Positions 18,662 through 26,639 of a stretch of DNA of 64,000 nucleotides are shown here, one piece after another; positions within the stretch are counted from its first letter, which is position 1, and every line of letters starts with the position of its first letter. The notes below the pieces were generated by a model. That model was not told the DNA's origin. It searched no databases and was given only the letters and a program-made list of their open reading frames with translations. Location of the stretch: NCBI GenBank assembly GCA_009698815.1, contig WLPJ01000004.1, positions 62,001-126,000 of the forward strand, written 5' to 3'. The DNA comes from Actinomycetota bacterium. Lineage in GTDB: Bacteria > Actinomycetota > Actinomycetes > Nanopelagicales > Nanopelagicaceae. Position numbers and translations under genes: made by a program.

Positions 18662-20029
18662 GTGTCGACCACATTTGATGTAATCAACCCTGCCACCGAA
18701 AAGTTAGTTATTAGCCTGCAGGAAGCAGATGTTGCACAGACTGATGAAATAATTGCCAAGGCTGCCAAGGCATATTTAACTTGGAAAAAAGTCTCCCCCG
18801 GCGATCGTGCTAATTTGCTGCGCAGATTCTCAGCCGTCGTTACCGCTCACCGCGAAGAGTTGGCGCAACTTGAGATTACGAACTCGGGCCACACCCGCGG
18901 TAACGCTCTTTGGGAAGCGGACAACGTTGCCAATGTTTTGAACTATTACGCCGGCGCTCCAGAACGGTTATTTGGAAAGCAGATTCCAGTTGCCGGCGGT
19001 GTAGATATAACTTTCAAAGAGCCAATTGGTGTTGTAGGAATCATTGTTCCTTGGAACTTTCCGATGCCGATTGCTAGTTGGGGCTTTGCCGCAGCTTTAG
19101 CGGCCGGAAATACCGTTGTCTTAAAGCCTGCAGAGTTGACTCCGATGACCGCAGTTCGGTTAGCCGAACTAGCACTCGTTGCTGGAATTCCGGAAGGAGT
19201 GCTAAATGTAATTGTTGGTAAAGGCAGCGTTGTTGGTGCTCGATTTGTTACTAACCCAACAGTGCGCAAGATTTCCTTCACCGGATCAACTCCAGTTGGT
19301 AAATCAATTATGGCTGGCTGTGCTGATCAAGTTAAGCGGGTAACTCTTGAACTAGGTGGCAAGAGCGCAAACGTTATCTTCGCCGATTCAGATGTTGATC
19401 GCGCTGCCGCAGCTGCGCCAGGTGCGGTCTTTGATAACTCGGGACAAGATTGCTGTGCGCGCTCACGCATCTTGGTACAAAAGAGCATCTTCGATCGCTT
19501 CATGGCAGGTTTTGAAAAAAGCGTTAAGGAATATCGCGTCGAAGATCCAAATCTTGATACTTCTCAAATGGGACCACTAGTTTCCAAGAAACAATTAGAA
19601 ACTGTTCAATCATTCCTAAATAATAAAGATGACACCGTTGCATTTACAGGAACCGCGCCAACTGGTGCCGGTTATTGGATGGCGCCAACTGTCTTGCTAC
19701 CAAAGAGCGTTAAAGCACGAACCTGGCAAGAAGAGATATTTGGACCAGTTGTCTCAGTGCTGCCATTTGAAGATGAAGCCGAAGCCATTGCGTTGGCAAA
19801 TGCATCTGACTACGGACTTTCAGGTTCTATCTGGACCAATGATTTGGGTCGCGCGATGCGGGTATCACGCGCAATTGAAAGCGGAAATCTTTCAGTTAAT
19901 TCGCACTCTTCAGTGCGCTTCTGGACTCCATTTGGCGGCTTTAAGCAATCTGGTTTAGGTAGAGCGCTCGGACCAGATGCTCTTGATGCTTACACAGAGA
20001 CGAAAAACGTTTTCTTCGCCACCGAATAA
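18662..20029 (+). CDS. NAD(P)-dependent aldehyde dehydrogenase
   Basis: 455-residue ALDH. Visible motifs are IVPWNFPMPIASWGFAAALAAGNTVVLKPAE, the active-site glutamate in LELGGKSANVIF, the catalytic cysteine in NSGQDCCARSR, EEIFGPVVSVLPF and the C-terminal PFGGFKQSGLGRALG. It oxidises an aldehyde to the acid. In Puu-like pathways this step handles gamma-glutamyl-aminobutyraldehyde or a similar aldehyde. GTG start three bases after the GS stop with an AAAGG site inside the GS 3' end. It converges on the alcohol dehydrogenase with a single base between stops, leaving no room for a terminator. Confidence 0.92.
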   Translation: MSTTFDVINPATEKLVISLQEADVAQTDEIIAKAAKAYLTWKKVSPGDRANLLRRFSAVVTAHREELAQLEITNSGHTRGNALWEADNVANVLNYYAGAPERLFGKQIPVAGGVDITFKEPIGVVGIIVPWNFPMPIASWGFAAALAAGNTVVLKPAELTPMTAVRLAELALVAGIPEGVLNVIVGKGSVVGARFVTNPTVRKISFTGSTPVGKSIMAGCADQVKRVTLELGGKSANVIFADSDVDRAAAAAPGAVFDNSGQDCCARSRILVQKSIFDRFMAGFEKSVKEYRVEDPNLDTSQMGPLVSKKQLETVQSFLNNKDDTVAFTGTAPTGAGYWMAPTVLLPKSVKARTWQEEIFGPVVSVLPFEDEAEAIALANASDYGLSGSIWTNDLGRAMRVSRAIESGNLSVNSHSSVRFWTPFGGFKQSGLGRALGPDALDAYTETKNVFFATE

Positions 20030-20030
20030 G

Positions 20031-21209
20031 TTAAGCGCTACGACTTTCTAAATTAAGCGCAGCTGTAAATGCTTCAACTACTTCTGGCTTTGTCCAAGGA
20101 CGTGGTGATTGGGTAATGAAATAATCAGCCAGGGCATTATCTGAAAGTAGTTCGATATCCCCCGCTGTGACACCGATACTTGAAAGAACTGGGAAATCTA
20201 AATCTGCAAGTATCTTGCGGACAGCGGCAACTGCGCGCGAACCATTGCGGGTGCCATCTGCAGGTACTCCCATCGCATCTGCAACTCGCTCCATCTTTTC
20301 TGGAACTACTTTAGCTTCGCGCGTAAGTGTTTCAACAAGTACCAATCCAATTGTTAAGCCGTGCGGAACATGCTTTAGGCCACCAATAGCTTGTCCCAGT
20401 GAATGCTCGGCAGTGCAATCAGAAATATTCATTGTTAGGCCAGCCATCATGCTGCCGGCAGACATTGCAGCGCGTGCAGCTTTATCATCACCGTGCTTGT
20501 ATGCAGCAACTAGCGCGCCAGACATCATGCGAACTGCTTCGTATCCAATGGCATCGCCAATTGGAGTAGAACATTTGGCGATGATTCCAGCGATCGCTTG
20601 AGCAAGGGCATCGATTCCGGTATTTGCCGTCATCGTTGGAGGCATGCTGTAAGTGAGAACTGGATCGACTAGTGCAACCTGTGCGCGCAGATTGGCATTG
20701 GCGATACCCGCTTTAATTCCAGATACGGGATCTGAAATTACGGAACCACCAGAGACTTCAGAACCTGTTCCGGCAGAAGTTGGAATCGCAATTAAAGCAA
20801 CAGTGGGCACTGGGTAATTTGGAGTCTGGGCTTGGAATTCACGGAATGTGCAATTTAGTTGCGCACATAGTCGGGCTGCTTTTGCAGTATCGATAACCGA
20901 TCCGCCACCGAGGGCTACAACAACTTCAGAGTTCGAACTTTTGAAAGCCGCGGTTGCCTCATCGACCATCTCAACTGTTGGCTCTCCTGCTGGCTTTTCG
21001 AAGATAGTTACAGTCAAATGTGAAATCGCAACTAATCGGTCAATCAGAGCTTTTGCCGCAGAATTAAATTTTTCGATTCCGGCATCAACCATCAAGAAAA
21101 CTTTACTGGCACCCAACTCATCAACTACTACCGGCAGGGCGGTAGAGACACCTTCACCGAATTTAACTTTTACCGGTAAGTGATTGTTAAAGGACTCAAT
21201 AGCGTGCAT
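20031..21209 (-). CDS. Iron-type (group III) alcohol dehydrogenase with altered metal-site residues
   Basis: 392 residues of the Fe-ADH fold: ALGGGSVIDTAKAARL (NAD-binding, about 100-115), PTSAGTGSEVSGGSVI, GIDALAQAIAG, CTAEHSLGQAIGGLKHVPHG. Compared with E. coli FucO, ligands Asp200, His269 and His283 are kept, but the usual His four residues after the Asp is Gln204, and the conserved His four residues after His269 is Gln273. So it may use another metal or none, or belong to a divergent subfamily. Convergent with the ALDH gene; a GGAG ribosome site precedes ATG 21209. It could reduce or oxidise a hydroxy-acid or aldehyde intermediate of the same cluster. Confidence 0.87.
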   Translation of the reverse strand: MHAIESFNNHLPVKVKFGEGVSTALPVVVDELGASKVFLMVDAGIEKFNSAAKALIDRLVAISHLTVTIFEKPAGEPTVEMVDEATAAFKSSNSEVVVALGGGSVIDTAKAARLCAQLNCTFREFQAQTPNYPVPTVALIAIPTSAGTGSEVSGGSVISDPVSGIKAGIANANLRAQVALVDPVLTYSMPPTMTANTGIDALAQAIAGIIAKCSTPIGDAIGYEAVRMMSGALVAAYKHGDDKAARAAMSAGSMMAGLTMNISDCTAEHSLGQAIGGLKHVPHGLTIGLVLVETLTREAKVVPEKMERVADAMGVPADGTRNGSRAVAAVRKILADLDFPVLSSIGVTAGDIELLSDNALADYFITQSPRPWTKPEVVEAFTAALNLESRSA

Positions 21210-21241
21210 GACATCTCCTGCTTAATTTAAATTGATGGAAT

Positions 21242-21970
21242 TTAGACTCGTTCAATCTCTGCGCAGGCTATCTTAGATAGAAATCTATCTACAAGTTCCA
21301 AGCCTCGCCTATTTGAATCAGGTTCAATCACCTTTGTTTGAGCCCGTAATTCTTGAACTACGACTCCTTCTGATTCAACTTCTACGCAGCCACCTTCCAT
21401 GGCCAGCCATAAATCCAAAACGCGAGAATCTATTTCAGGATGAAATTGCAGACCTAAGGTGCGACCATAAGTAAAGGCCTGTGATGCAATTTCTGTTCTG
21501 GCAATTTCTTTGGCTTTAGCTGGTAATTTCCAGCGATCCCAGTGATATTGAAACCATGGCCCCTCTTCAATTAGCGAGTGATCATCACTTTCTATCTGAT
21601 ACCAACCTAGTTCGGCCTGAGGCGCTCTGGCCACCGATCCCCCAAGAACTCGCGCCATTAATTGTCCACCGAAACATATTCCGAGAATTGGGACTCCGGC
21701 GTTGTGCGCTGCTAATACTTTCTCCATCTCAGGCTTTAACCAATTGCCAATTCGCTCATCTTCCCAGGCGCCCCAAGGTGCGCCCAAAATAACCAAGGCA
21801 TCGAATGATAATAAATCTGGCCACTCGACGCTGACGTTGGGAGTTAGATAGTTGGCTTCGTCAACAATTAAAAAGCGTGTTATTTCAAAACCGTGTTCTG
21901 CAAATCGCAAAGAGATTGGACCCGCTTCAGATGCATGATCATGTTCAATAAAGAGAACGCGCTTAGACAT
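21242..21970 (-). CDS. Class I glutamine amidotransferase-like protein (GMP synthase-like)
   Basis: 242 residues. The triad of the class I GATase fold is visible: nucleophile Cys99 in LGICFGGQLMARVLGG, His177 and Glu179 in GLQFHPEID. No synthetase domain is attached, so it is a free-standing GATase-like hydrolase. PuuD, the gamma-glutamyl-GABA hydrolase of polyamine catabolism, belongs to this broad fold, which makes a gamma-glutamyl hydrolase role attractive given the nearby GS-like ligase; that is inference. It lies 32 bases upstream of the alcohol dehydrogenase and is probably cotranscribed with it. Confidence 0.83.
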   Translation of the reverse strand: MSKRVLFIEHDHASEAGPISLRFAEHGFEITRFLIVDEANYLTPNVSVEWPDLLSFDALVILGAPWGAWEDERIGNWLKPEMEKVLAAHNAGVPILGICFGGQLMARVLGGSVARAPQAELGWYQIESDDHSLIEEGPWFQYHWDRWKLPAKAKEIARTEIASQAFTYGRTLGLQFHPEIDSRVLDLWLAMEGGCVEVESEGVVVQELRAQTKVIEPDSNRRGLELVDRFLSKIACAEIERV

Positions 21971-21989
21971 AAGTGAATTCTACCGAGGA

Positions 21990-22958
21990 CTACTTCTGGA
22001 TGCGAATTGGATTTTGTCCACGTGCGATTAGGCGTTCAAAATGAACTTCACGCTTATCACTGAATGTGGCCGCTTCTTTGCCAGCGTTTTCCATAAAGGC
22101 GACCAGTTCTTCGCGGGCTACCAAACCATCACCTGAAAGATCGTTACGTTCAAATACATTCCAGGCTCGCAATACTGGAGCAACAACTTCATCAATATGC
22201 AATTGCAAATCATAAATTCCAGCAAGTGCGATTTGAACTGCCTTGCGGCCAAAGCCAGGCATATTTGCTCCAGGCATATCGAAGTTTTGTACAACATCAC
22301 TAATTGCACGCATGGCAGCGTTTGGTTCCATTTCTAACGCTGCAGAAAGAGTATTTCTATAGAAGAGCATATGTAGATTTTCATCAAGGGCTACACGCTG
22401 CATCATTGATTCTGCAATCGGATCCTCTGAAAGCTTGCCTGTGTTGCGATGTGAAATGCGGGTTGCTAGCTCTTGGAAAGAAACATATGCGATTGTGTGC
22501 AACATATCGTTCTCATAAGGCGTCTGATATCCCAGTGACATATGCGCCATGCGCAGATCTTCGAGTTCGTACGGGTCCACACCACGTGTTGCCATTAAAT
22601 AATCTCGAATCACGATTGCGTGACGCGCTTCTTCAGCAGTCCAACGCTCAATCCAATTACCCCAAGCGCCATCGCGCCCCATTGAGATTGAGATCTCTGT
22701 GTGATAACTAGGTAGATTATCTTCGGTTAGTAAATTAAGAATTAGCGAATCTTGTGCAACTGGAGTCAGCCGAGAATCTTTCGCTTCCCAGGCATCGCCA
22801 TTTAGCGGTCCGGCGTAATCGCGACCTTCTGACCATGGGACATACTCGTGCGGGTACCAGTTCTTCTGAACTGAAAGGTGGCGTTCGAGTTCTACAGCGA
22901 CAACAGGTTCCAGGTCGCGAATTAAACGGGCCTGGATTTTTGCTGACTCTTCGCTCAT
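21990..22958 (-). CDS. Acyl-ACP desaturase-like diiron protein (FA_desaturase_2)
   Basis: 322 residues. Diiron ligand motifs are visible: a TEDNLPSYH helix, TAEEARHAIVIRDYL (ExxH) and VALDENLHMLFYRN (second ExxH), plus NWYPHEYVPWSEGRDYAG near the N-terminus, typical of the actinobacterial DesA1/DesA2 and plant stearoyl-ACP desaturase family. It introduces a cis double bond into acyl-ACP, adjusting membrane fluidity. It follows trmD on the same strand, a position where rplS usually sits in bacteria. Complete length for the family. Confidence 0.9.
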   Translation of the reverse strand: MSEESAKIQARLIRDLEPVVAVELERHLSVQKNWYPHEYVPWSEGRDYAGPLNGDAWEAKDSRLTPVAQDSLILNLLTEDNLPSYHTEISISMGRDGAWGNWIERWTAEEARHAIVIRDYLMATRGVDPYELEDLRMAHMSLGYQTPYENDMLHTIAYVSFQELATRISHRNTGKLSEDPIAESMMQRVALDENLHMLFYRNTLSAALEMEPNAAMRAISDVVQNFDMPGANMPGFGRKAVQIALAGIYDLQLHIDEVVAPVLRAWNVFERNDLSGDGLVAREELVAFMENAGKEAATFSDKREVHFERLIARGQNPIRIQK

Positions 22959-22991
22959 AGGTGAACGCTACGCGAAAAGTGCGGTTACTGA

Positions 22992-23678
22992 CTAGTTTAA
23001 ATTCTTTTTGGCCCGTTCAGTGGCCTGTAATTCGCGCCACTTTGCTATTTCTGCATGATTTCCACTTAATAAGATCTCAGGCACTGATATGCCGCGCCAT
23101 TCTTGGGGCTTTGAAAAATTTGGATACTCAAGATAACCATCGGAATTATGTGATTCCTCCGTTAGCGAATCAGGATTGCCAAGAACGCCTGGGATTAGCC
23201 TTGTAATCGCTTCAATCATTACAAGGGATGCAACTTCTCCCCCGCCAAGTACATAATCACCGATTGAAACTTCATGTACACGAATATTCTTGGAAGCATA
23301 TTCGGCCGATGAATAGTGCTGACGAACTCGATCATCAATTCCTTCATAGCGGCCACAAGCAAAAACTAAATGCGATTTCGAGGCAAATTCGGCTGCCATC
23401 ACTTGGTTAAATCTTTTTCCAGCAGGAGTTAAAACAATTAGATCTGTATCTTCAACCATCAGGGGATCAAGGGCTTTGCCCCAAATTTCGGCGAGCATGA
23501 CCATCCCTGCGCCGCCACCATAAGGAGTGTCATCTACTGTGTTGTGGTTGTCAGTTGAAAAGGTGCGCAGATCATGTACTTGTATATCGACTAGACCCTT
23601 ATTTTGCGCTTTACCAAGAAGTGAAAGCTGGGCTGGCGCAAAATATTCAGGGAAAATTGTGACCGCATCTATCTTCAT
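22992..23678 (-). CDS. trmD: tRNA (guanine-N1-)-methyltransferase
   Basis: 228 residues with the SPOUT knot motifs: DDTPYGGGAGMVM near residue 50, VFACGRYEGIDDRV, EVSIGDYVLGGGEVASLVMIEAI and GYLEYPNFSKPQEWRGISVPEILLSGNHAEI. TrmD makes m1G37 in tRNAs that read CNN-type codons, preventing +1 frameshifts. It is translationally coupled to rimM (ATGA overlap). The usual next gene, rplS, is not here. Confidence 0.97.
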   Translation of the reverse strand: MKIDAVTIFPEYFAPAQLSLLGKAQNKGLVDIQVHDLRTFSTDNHNTVDDTPYGGGAGMVMLAEIWGKALDPLMVEDTDLIVLTPAGKRFNQVMAAEFASKSHLVFACGRYEGIDDRVRQHYSSAEYASKNIRVHEVSIGDYVLGGGEVASLVMIEAITRLIPGVLGNPDSLTEESHNSDGYLEYPNFSKPQEWRGISVPEILLSGNHAEIAKWRELQATERAKKNLN

Positions 23679-24193
23679 TCGGCGACCTGGCCTTCATAAA
23701 ATTCAGGTGGAATGACCGTCATACGCTTTGCTTTGATATCAACAACCGGAACAAGTTGGCGCACAAATGGAATCAGGATTTCTCCAGAATCAGTCTTTAT
23801 GGAAAGAACATCTTGGCCCGGCAGGTTAAGTACTTCGCTTACCTCACCCAACAAATCGCCATCTACTAAAAATGCTTGGCAACCAACTAATTGCAGCACG
23901 TGATAGTCATCATCATCTAAACCCGGCTCATCAATATCAACTTCTGAATAAAGAAGTACATCACGGAATTTCTCAATAGAGTTTCGATCGGAAATACCCT
24001 CGAAACCCAGCAGCAAAATCCCATTGTGTACGCGCGCAGAAGCCACGGTTAAATCTCCGTGGCTATCTGTCTGGACTTTTTCACCAATTGCAAAACGTTC
24101 TTCTGCTAAATCGGTGCGGACTTCAATGGTTGCTTCACCGAGAATTCCGTGTGCGCGACCAATGCGACCTACATTTAGGCGCATACCTGACAA
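23675..24193 (-). CDS. rimM: 16S rRNA processing / ribosome maturation factor RimM
   Basis: 172 residues. N-terminal RimM beta-barrel starting MRLNVGRIGRAHGILGEATIEVRTD, and a C-terminal PRC-barrel ending IKTDSGEILIPFVRQLVPVVDIKAKRMTVIPPEFY. It assists 30S head assembly by acting on protein S19 and 16S helices. It lies between khpA (5-base gap) and trmD (ATGA overlap) in the conserved rpsP-khpA-rimM-trmD operon. The start offers either MSGMRLN or MRLN; a three-residue difference is not resolvable. Confidence 0.96.
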   Translation of the reverse strand: MSGMRLNVGRIGRAHGILGEATIEVRTDLAEERFAIGEKVQTDSHGDLTVASARVHNGILLLGFEGISDRNSIEKFRDVLLYSEVDIDEPGLDDDDYHVLQLVGCQAFLVDGDLLGEVSEVLNLPGQDVLSIKTDSGEILIPFVRQLVPVVDIKAKRMTVIPPEFYEGQVAE

Positions 24194-24198
24194 GAGAG

Positions 24199-24438
24199 TT
24201 AACGAGCCTCGTCGGTATCGATGAGATCAACGCGAACAGTGCGACCTGCAATAGCGCTTACGACTGTGCGAAGCGCTTTTGCAGTACGACCATTGCGTCC
24301 GATTACCTTGCCGATATCTTCAGGATTAACACGAACTTCTAGAGTTGTGCCGCGACGGTGAGTCTTTTCCTTGACGATGACATCTTCAGGATTATCAACG
24401 ATTCCTTTAACGAGGTGCTCGAGAGCTTCGTCCATCAT
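24199..24438 (-). CDS. khpA: KH-domain RNA-binding protein KhpA
   Basis: 79 residues, a single KH domain with the RNA-binding loop VIGRNGRTAKALRTVV (GxxG). Small KH proteins downstream of rpsP are KhpA, which in Gram-positive bacteria pairs with KhpB/Jag and binds many transcripts. It is separated from rpsP by two bases and from rimM by five, so it is part of the ribosomal operon. Length and motif are complete. Confidence 0.94.
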   Translation of the reverse strand: MMDEALEHLVKGIVDNPEDVIVKEKTHRRGTTLEVRVNPEDIGKVIGRNGRTAKALRTVVSAIAGRTVRVDLIDTDEAR

Positions 24439-24440
24439 TG

Positions 24441-25001
24441 TTATTCAGCAGCCGCTTCTGTTGCTTCAGGCACAGCTTCTGTAGTCACGTCAGCAACTGC
24501 TTCTGTAGGAACCTCTGCCACAACTTCGTTCGCAGTTTCTTCGGACACAACTGGCACTTCAACAACAACTTCCTCGATAACTGGAGCAGGGTTAGCCTTT
24601 GCAGCTAACTTCTCTTGCGCCTTCTTCTTCATTGTTGTTGCGCCTTCTTTAGGCTCATCGTTAGCGGCCTTAACAGCTGCTTCGTATGCAATGCTCTTTG
24701 CAGGCTTTGGAGTTGCAAATCGAAGCGTTCCTTCAGTTCCAGGAAGACCCTTAAATTTTTGCCAGTCGCCAGTGACCTTAAAGATCGCCTCTACGGCAGC
24801 TGTTGGTTGTGCACCGACTCCGAGCCAATATTGTGCGCGGTCTGAGTTAACTTCCATGATTGAAGGCTCTTGACCTGGAACGTAACGACCAATTTCTTCA
24901 ATTGAAAGTCCATTACGTGCTTTACGTGAATCTGTTACGACGATGCGGAAAAATGGTGTGCGGATCTTTCCCATGCGCATTAAGCGAATTTTTGTAGACA
25001 A
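24441..25001 (-). CDS. rpsP: 30S ribosomal protein S16 with long C-terminal tail
   Basis: I start at TTG 25001 (STKIRLMRMGKIRTPFFRIVV), 186 residues, preceded by AGGAGC about 10 bases upstream. The ORF track extends 21 residues further without S16 similarity. S16 proper is about residues 1-85 (RKARNGLSIEEIGRYVPGQEPS). It continues to about 120, then a roughly 65-residue low-complexity Ala/Val/Glu/Thr-rich acidic tail (repeats like TEAVADVTTEAVPEATEAA). Actinobacterial S16 often carries such an extension, but this one is at the long end. First gene of rpsP-khpA-rimM-trmD, behind a 157-base leader in which I see no clear site. Confidence 0.94.
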   Translation of the reverse strand: MSTKIRLMRMGKIRTPFFRIVVTDSRKARNGLSIEEIGRYVPGQEPSIMEVNSDRAQYWLGVGAQPTAAVEAIFKVTGDWQKFKGLPGTEGTLRFATPKPAKSIAYEAAVKAANDEPKEGATTMKKKAQEKLAAKANPAPVIEEVVVEVPVVSEETANEVVAEVPTEAVADVTTEAVPEATEAAAE

Positions 25002-25158
25002 AGAAGTATTGCTCCTAAAAAGTGTGCCGGTTCTCGATGAGTGCAGCGGGGTGCGCACGTACAAGGACCAACTTTGGATATGGATGTTGTGGGGGTAGAG
25101 GGCCCCTCAACAGGAGGCTAATCTTGCCATTAACGCCTGTAGATGCGAAATCCGGGCG

Positions 25159-26628
25159 CTATCCCTGCTCCTGCGCGGCACGTTTAGCTGGATTGCCAGA
25201 TTTCGACTTCTTCTTCGCGGGTTGCTGACCTTTCTGCCCACCGTGTTGATGACCACCTATTCCAGCGCCCATGCCAGCAGGAATTCCCATGCCCTGCGCC
25301 ATCGCTGGCGGCACACCACCACCCTTACGCATTTGTCTCATCATTTTTTGCGCAGCAGTGAATTTATCAACCAGTGAATTTACATCTTGAACCTTGCGAC
25401 CGGCGCCGAGTGCAATGCGCGCACGGCGCGAACCATTTAACACGTTTGGATCTTCACGCTCTAGTGGCGTCATTGATTGCACAATAGATTTAGTACGCAC
25501 AATTTCTGATTCATCAAAGTTTTCAATCTGCTTTTTCATCGCACCCGCTCCAGGCAGCATTCCTAAGATTTTAGACATCGATCCCATCTTCGACATTGCT
25601 TCCAGCTGTTCTAGAAAGTCAGAGAGAGTAAAATCATCTCCGCGTGCGAACTTCTCTTCTAACTTTGCGGTTGCATCACCATCAAAAGCCTTCTTTGCTT
25701 GTTCGGCAAGGGTTGCAACATCACCCAAACCTAGAATTCGGGATGCCATTCGTTCTGGGTAGAAAATATCGAAATCGGTTAGTTTTTCACCGTTAGATGA
25801 GAACATAATTGGCTTGCCAGTTAATTTAGCGATCGAAAGTGCTGCTCCGCCTCGTGCATCACCATCTAACTTCGTGAGTACAACACCATCAAAGCCCACG
25901 CCATCTTCAAATGCTCTAGCAGTTCGAACTGCATCCTGTCCCATCATTGCATCTACAACAAAGAGGACTTCATCTGGGTTTACTGCGTTTCGGATATCGA
26001 TTGCCTGTTGCATCAATTGCGCATCAACACCTAATCGACCAGCAGTATCGACAATCACCATGTTATAAAGTTTGGTTTTGGCGTGAGCCAAAGATTGTTC
26101 GGCAACTTTCACCGGATCGCCAACGCCGTTTCCAGGTTCTGGTGCAAAAACTGGCACACCAACGCTTTCACCGACTACCTGCAATTGAGTAACAGCATTT
26201 GGTCTTTGCAGGTCAGATGCCACCAAGAGTGGAGTGTTGCCTTGATCCGCGTAAAACTTTGCTAGCTTGCCAGCAAGTGTTGTCTTTCCCGCACCTTGCA
26301 GACCTGCCAACATAATTACAGTCGGTGGATTCTTGGCAAAGCGGACTCGTCGCGCCGCTCCCCCAAGAATCTCAATTAACTCGGCGCTTACAATTTCAAA
26401 AATTGCTTGCGCTTGATTGGTGCCCGACTGCAAAGTTGGTAGCGCTGCTAAAGATTTTGCCCGAATGGTTTCGATAAAAGGTTCCATGACCGTTAGCGCA
26501 ACATCTGATTCAAGAAGCGCAGCCCTTATGTCAGAACAAGTTGCATCAATATCTGAAGAAGTTATCTTGCCGCGAGAGCGCAAGGATGCAAACGCTCCAG
26601 TTAACTTGGAAGATAGTGAATCAAACAT
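25159..26628 (-). CDS. ffh: Signal recognition particle protein Ffh
   Basis: 489 residues: N domain (IRAALLESDVALTVMEPFI), G domain with AGLQGAGKTTLAGKLA, DTAGRLGVD, TKLDGDARGG, and a C-terminal methionine-rich M domain (about 320-450: GSRRARIALGAG, KMMRQMRKGGG) ending in a Gly/Met/Lys-rich tail. It binds signal peptides and 4.5S RNA and targets ribosomes to the membrane with FtsY, encoded about 4 kb away at 30732-31571. The glnD gene lies 11 bases upstream. The SRP RNA gene itself was not seen. Confidence 0.97.
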   Translation of the reverse strand: MFDSLSSKLTGAFASLRSRGKITSSDIDATCSDIRAALLESDVALTVMEPFIETIRAKSLAALPTLQSGTNQAQAIFEIVSAELIEILGGAARRVRFAKNPPTVIMLAGLQGAGKTTLAGKLAKFYADQGNTPLLVASDLQRPNAVTQLQVVGESVGVPVFAPEPGNGVGDPVKVAEQSLAHAKTKLYNMVIVDTAGRLGVDAQLMQQAIDIRNAVNPDEVLFVVDAMMGQDAVRTARAFEDGVGFDGVVLTKLDGDARGGAALSIAKLTGKPIMFSSNGEKLTDFDIFYPERMASRILGLGDVATLAEQAKKAFDGDATAKLEEKFARGDDFTLSDFLEQLEAMSKMGSMSKILGMLPGAGAMKKQIENFDESEIVRTKSIVQSMTPLEREDPNVLNGSRRARIALGAGRKVQDVNSLVDKFTAAQKMMRQMRKGGGVPPAMAQGMGIPAGMGAGIGGHQHGGQKGQQPAKKKSKSGNPAKRAAQEQG

Positions 26629-26639
26629 AGGCGCTCATA

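Noticed and set aside
25002-25158. Possible structured rpsP leader or 4.5S RNA gene next to ffh
   Set aside because: I looked for the conserved SRP RNA apical loop sequences and for a clear long hairpin and found none; only a short GC-rich stretch is present.
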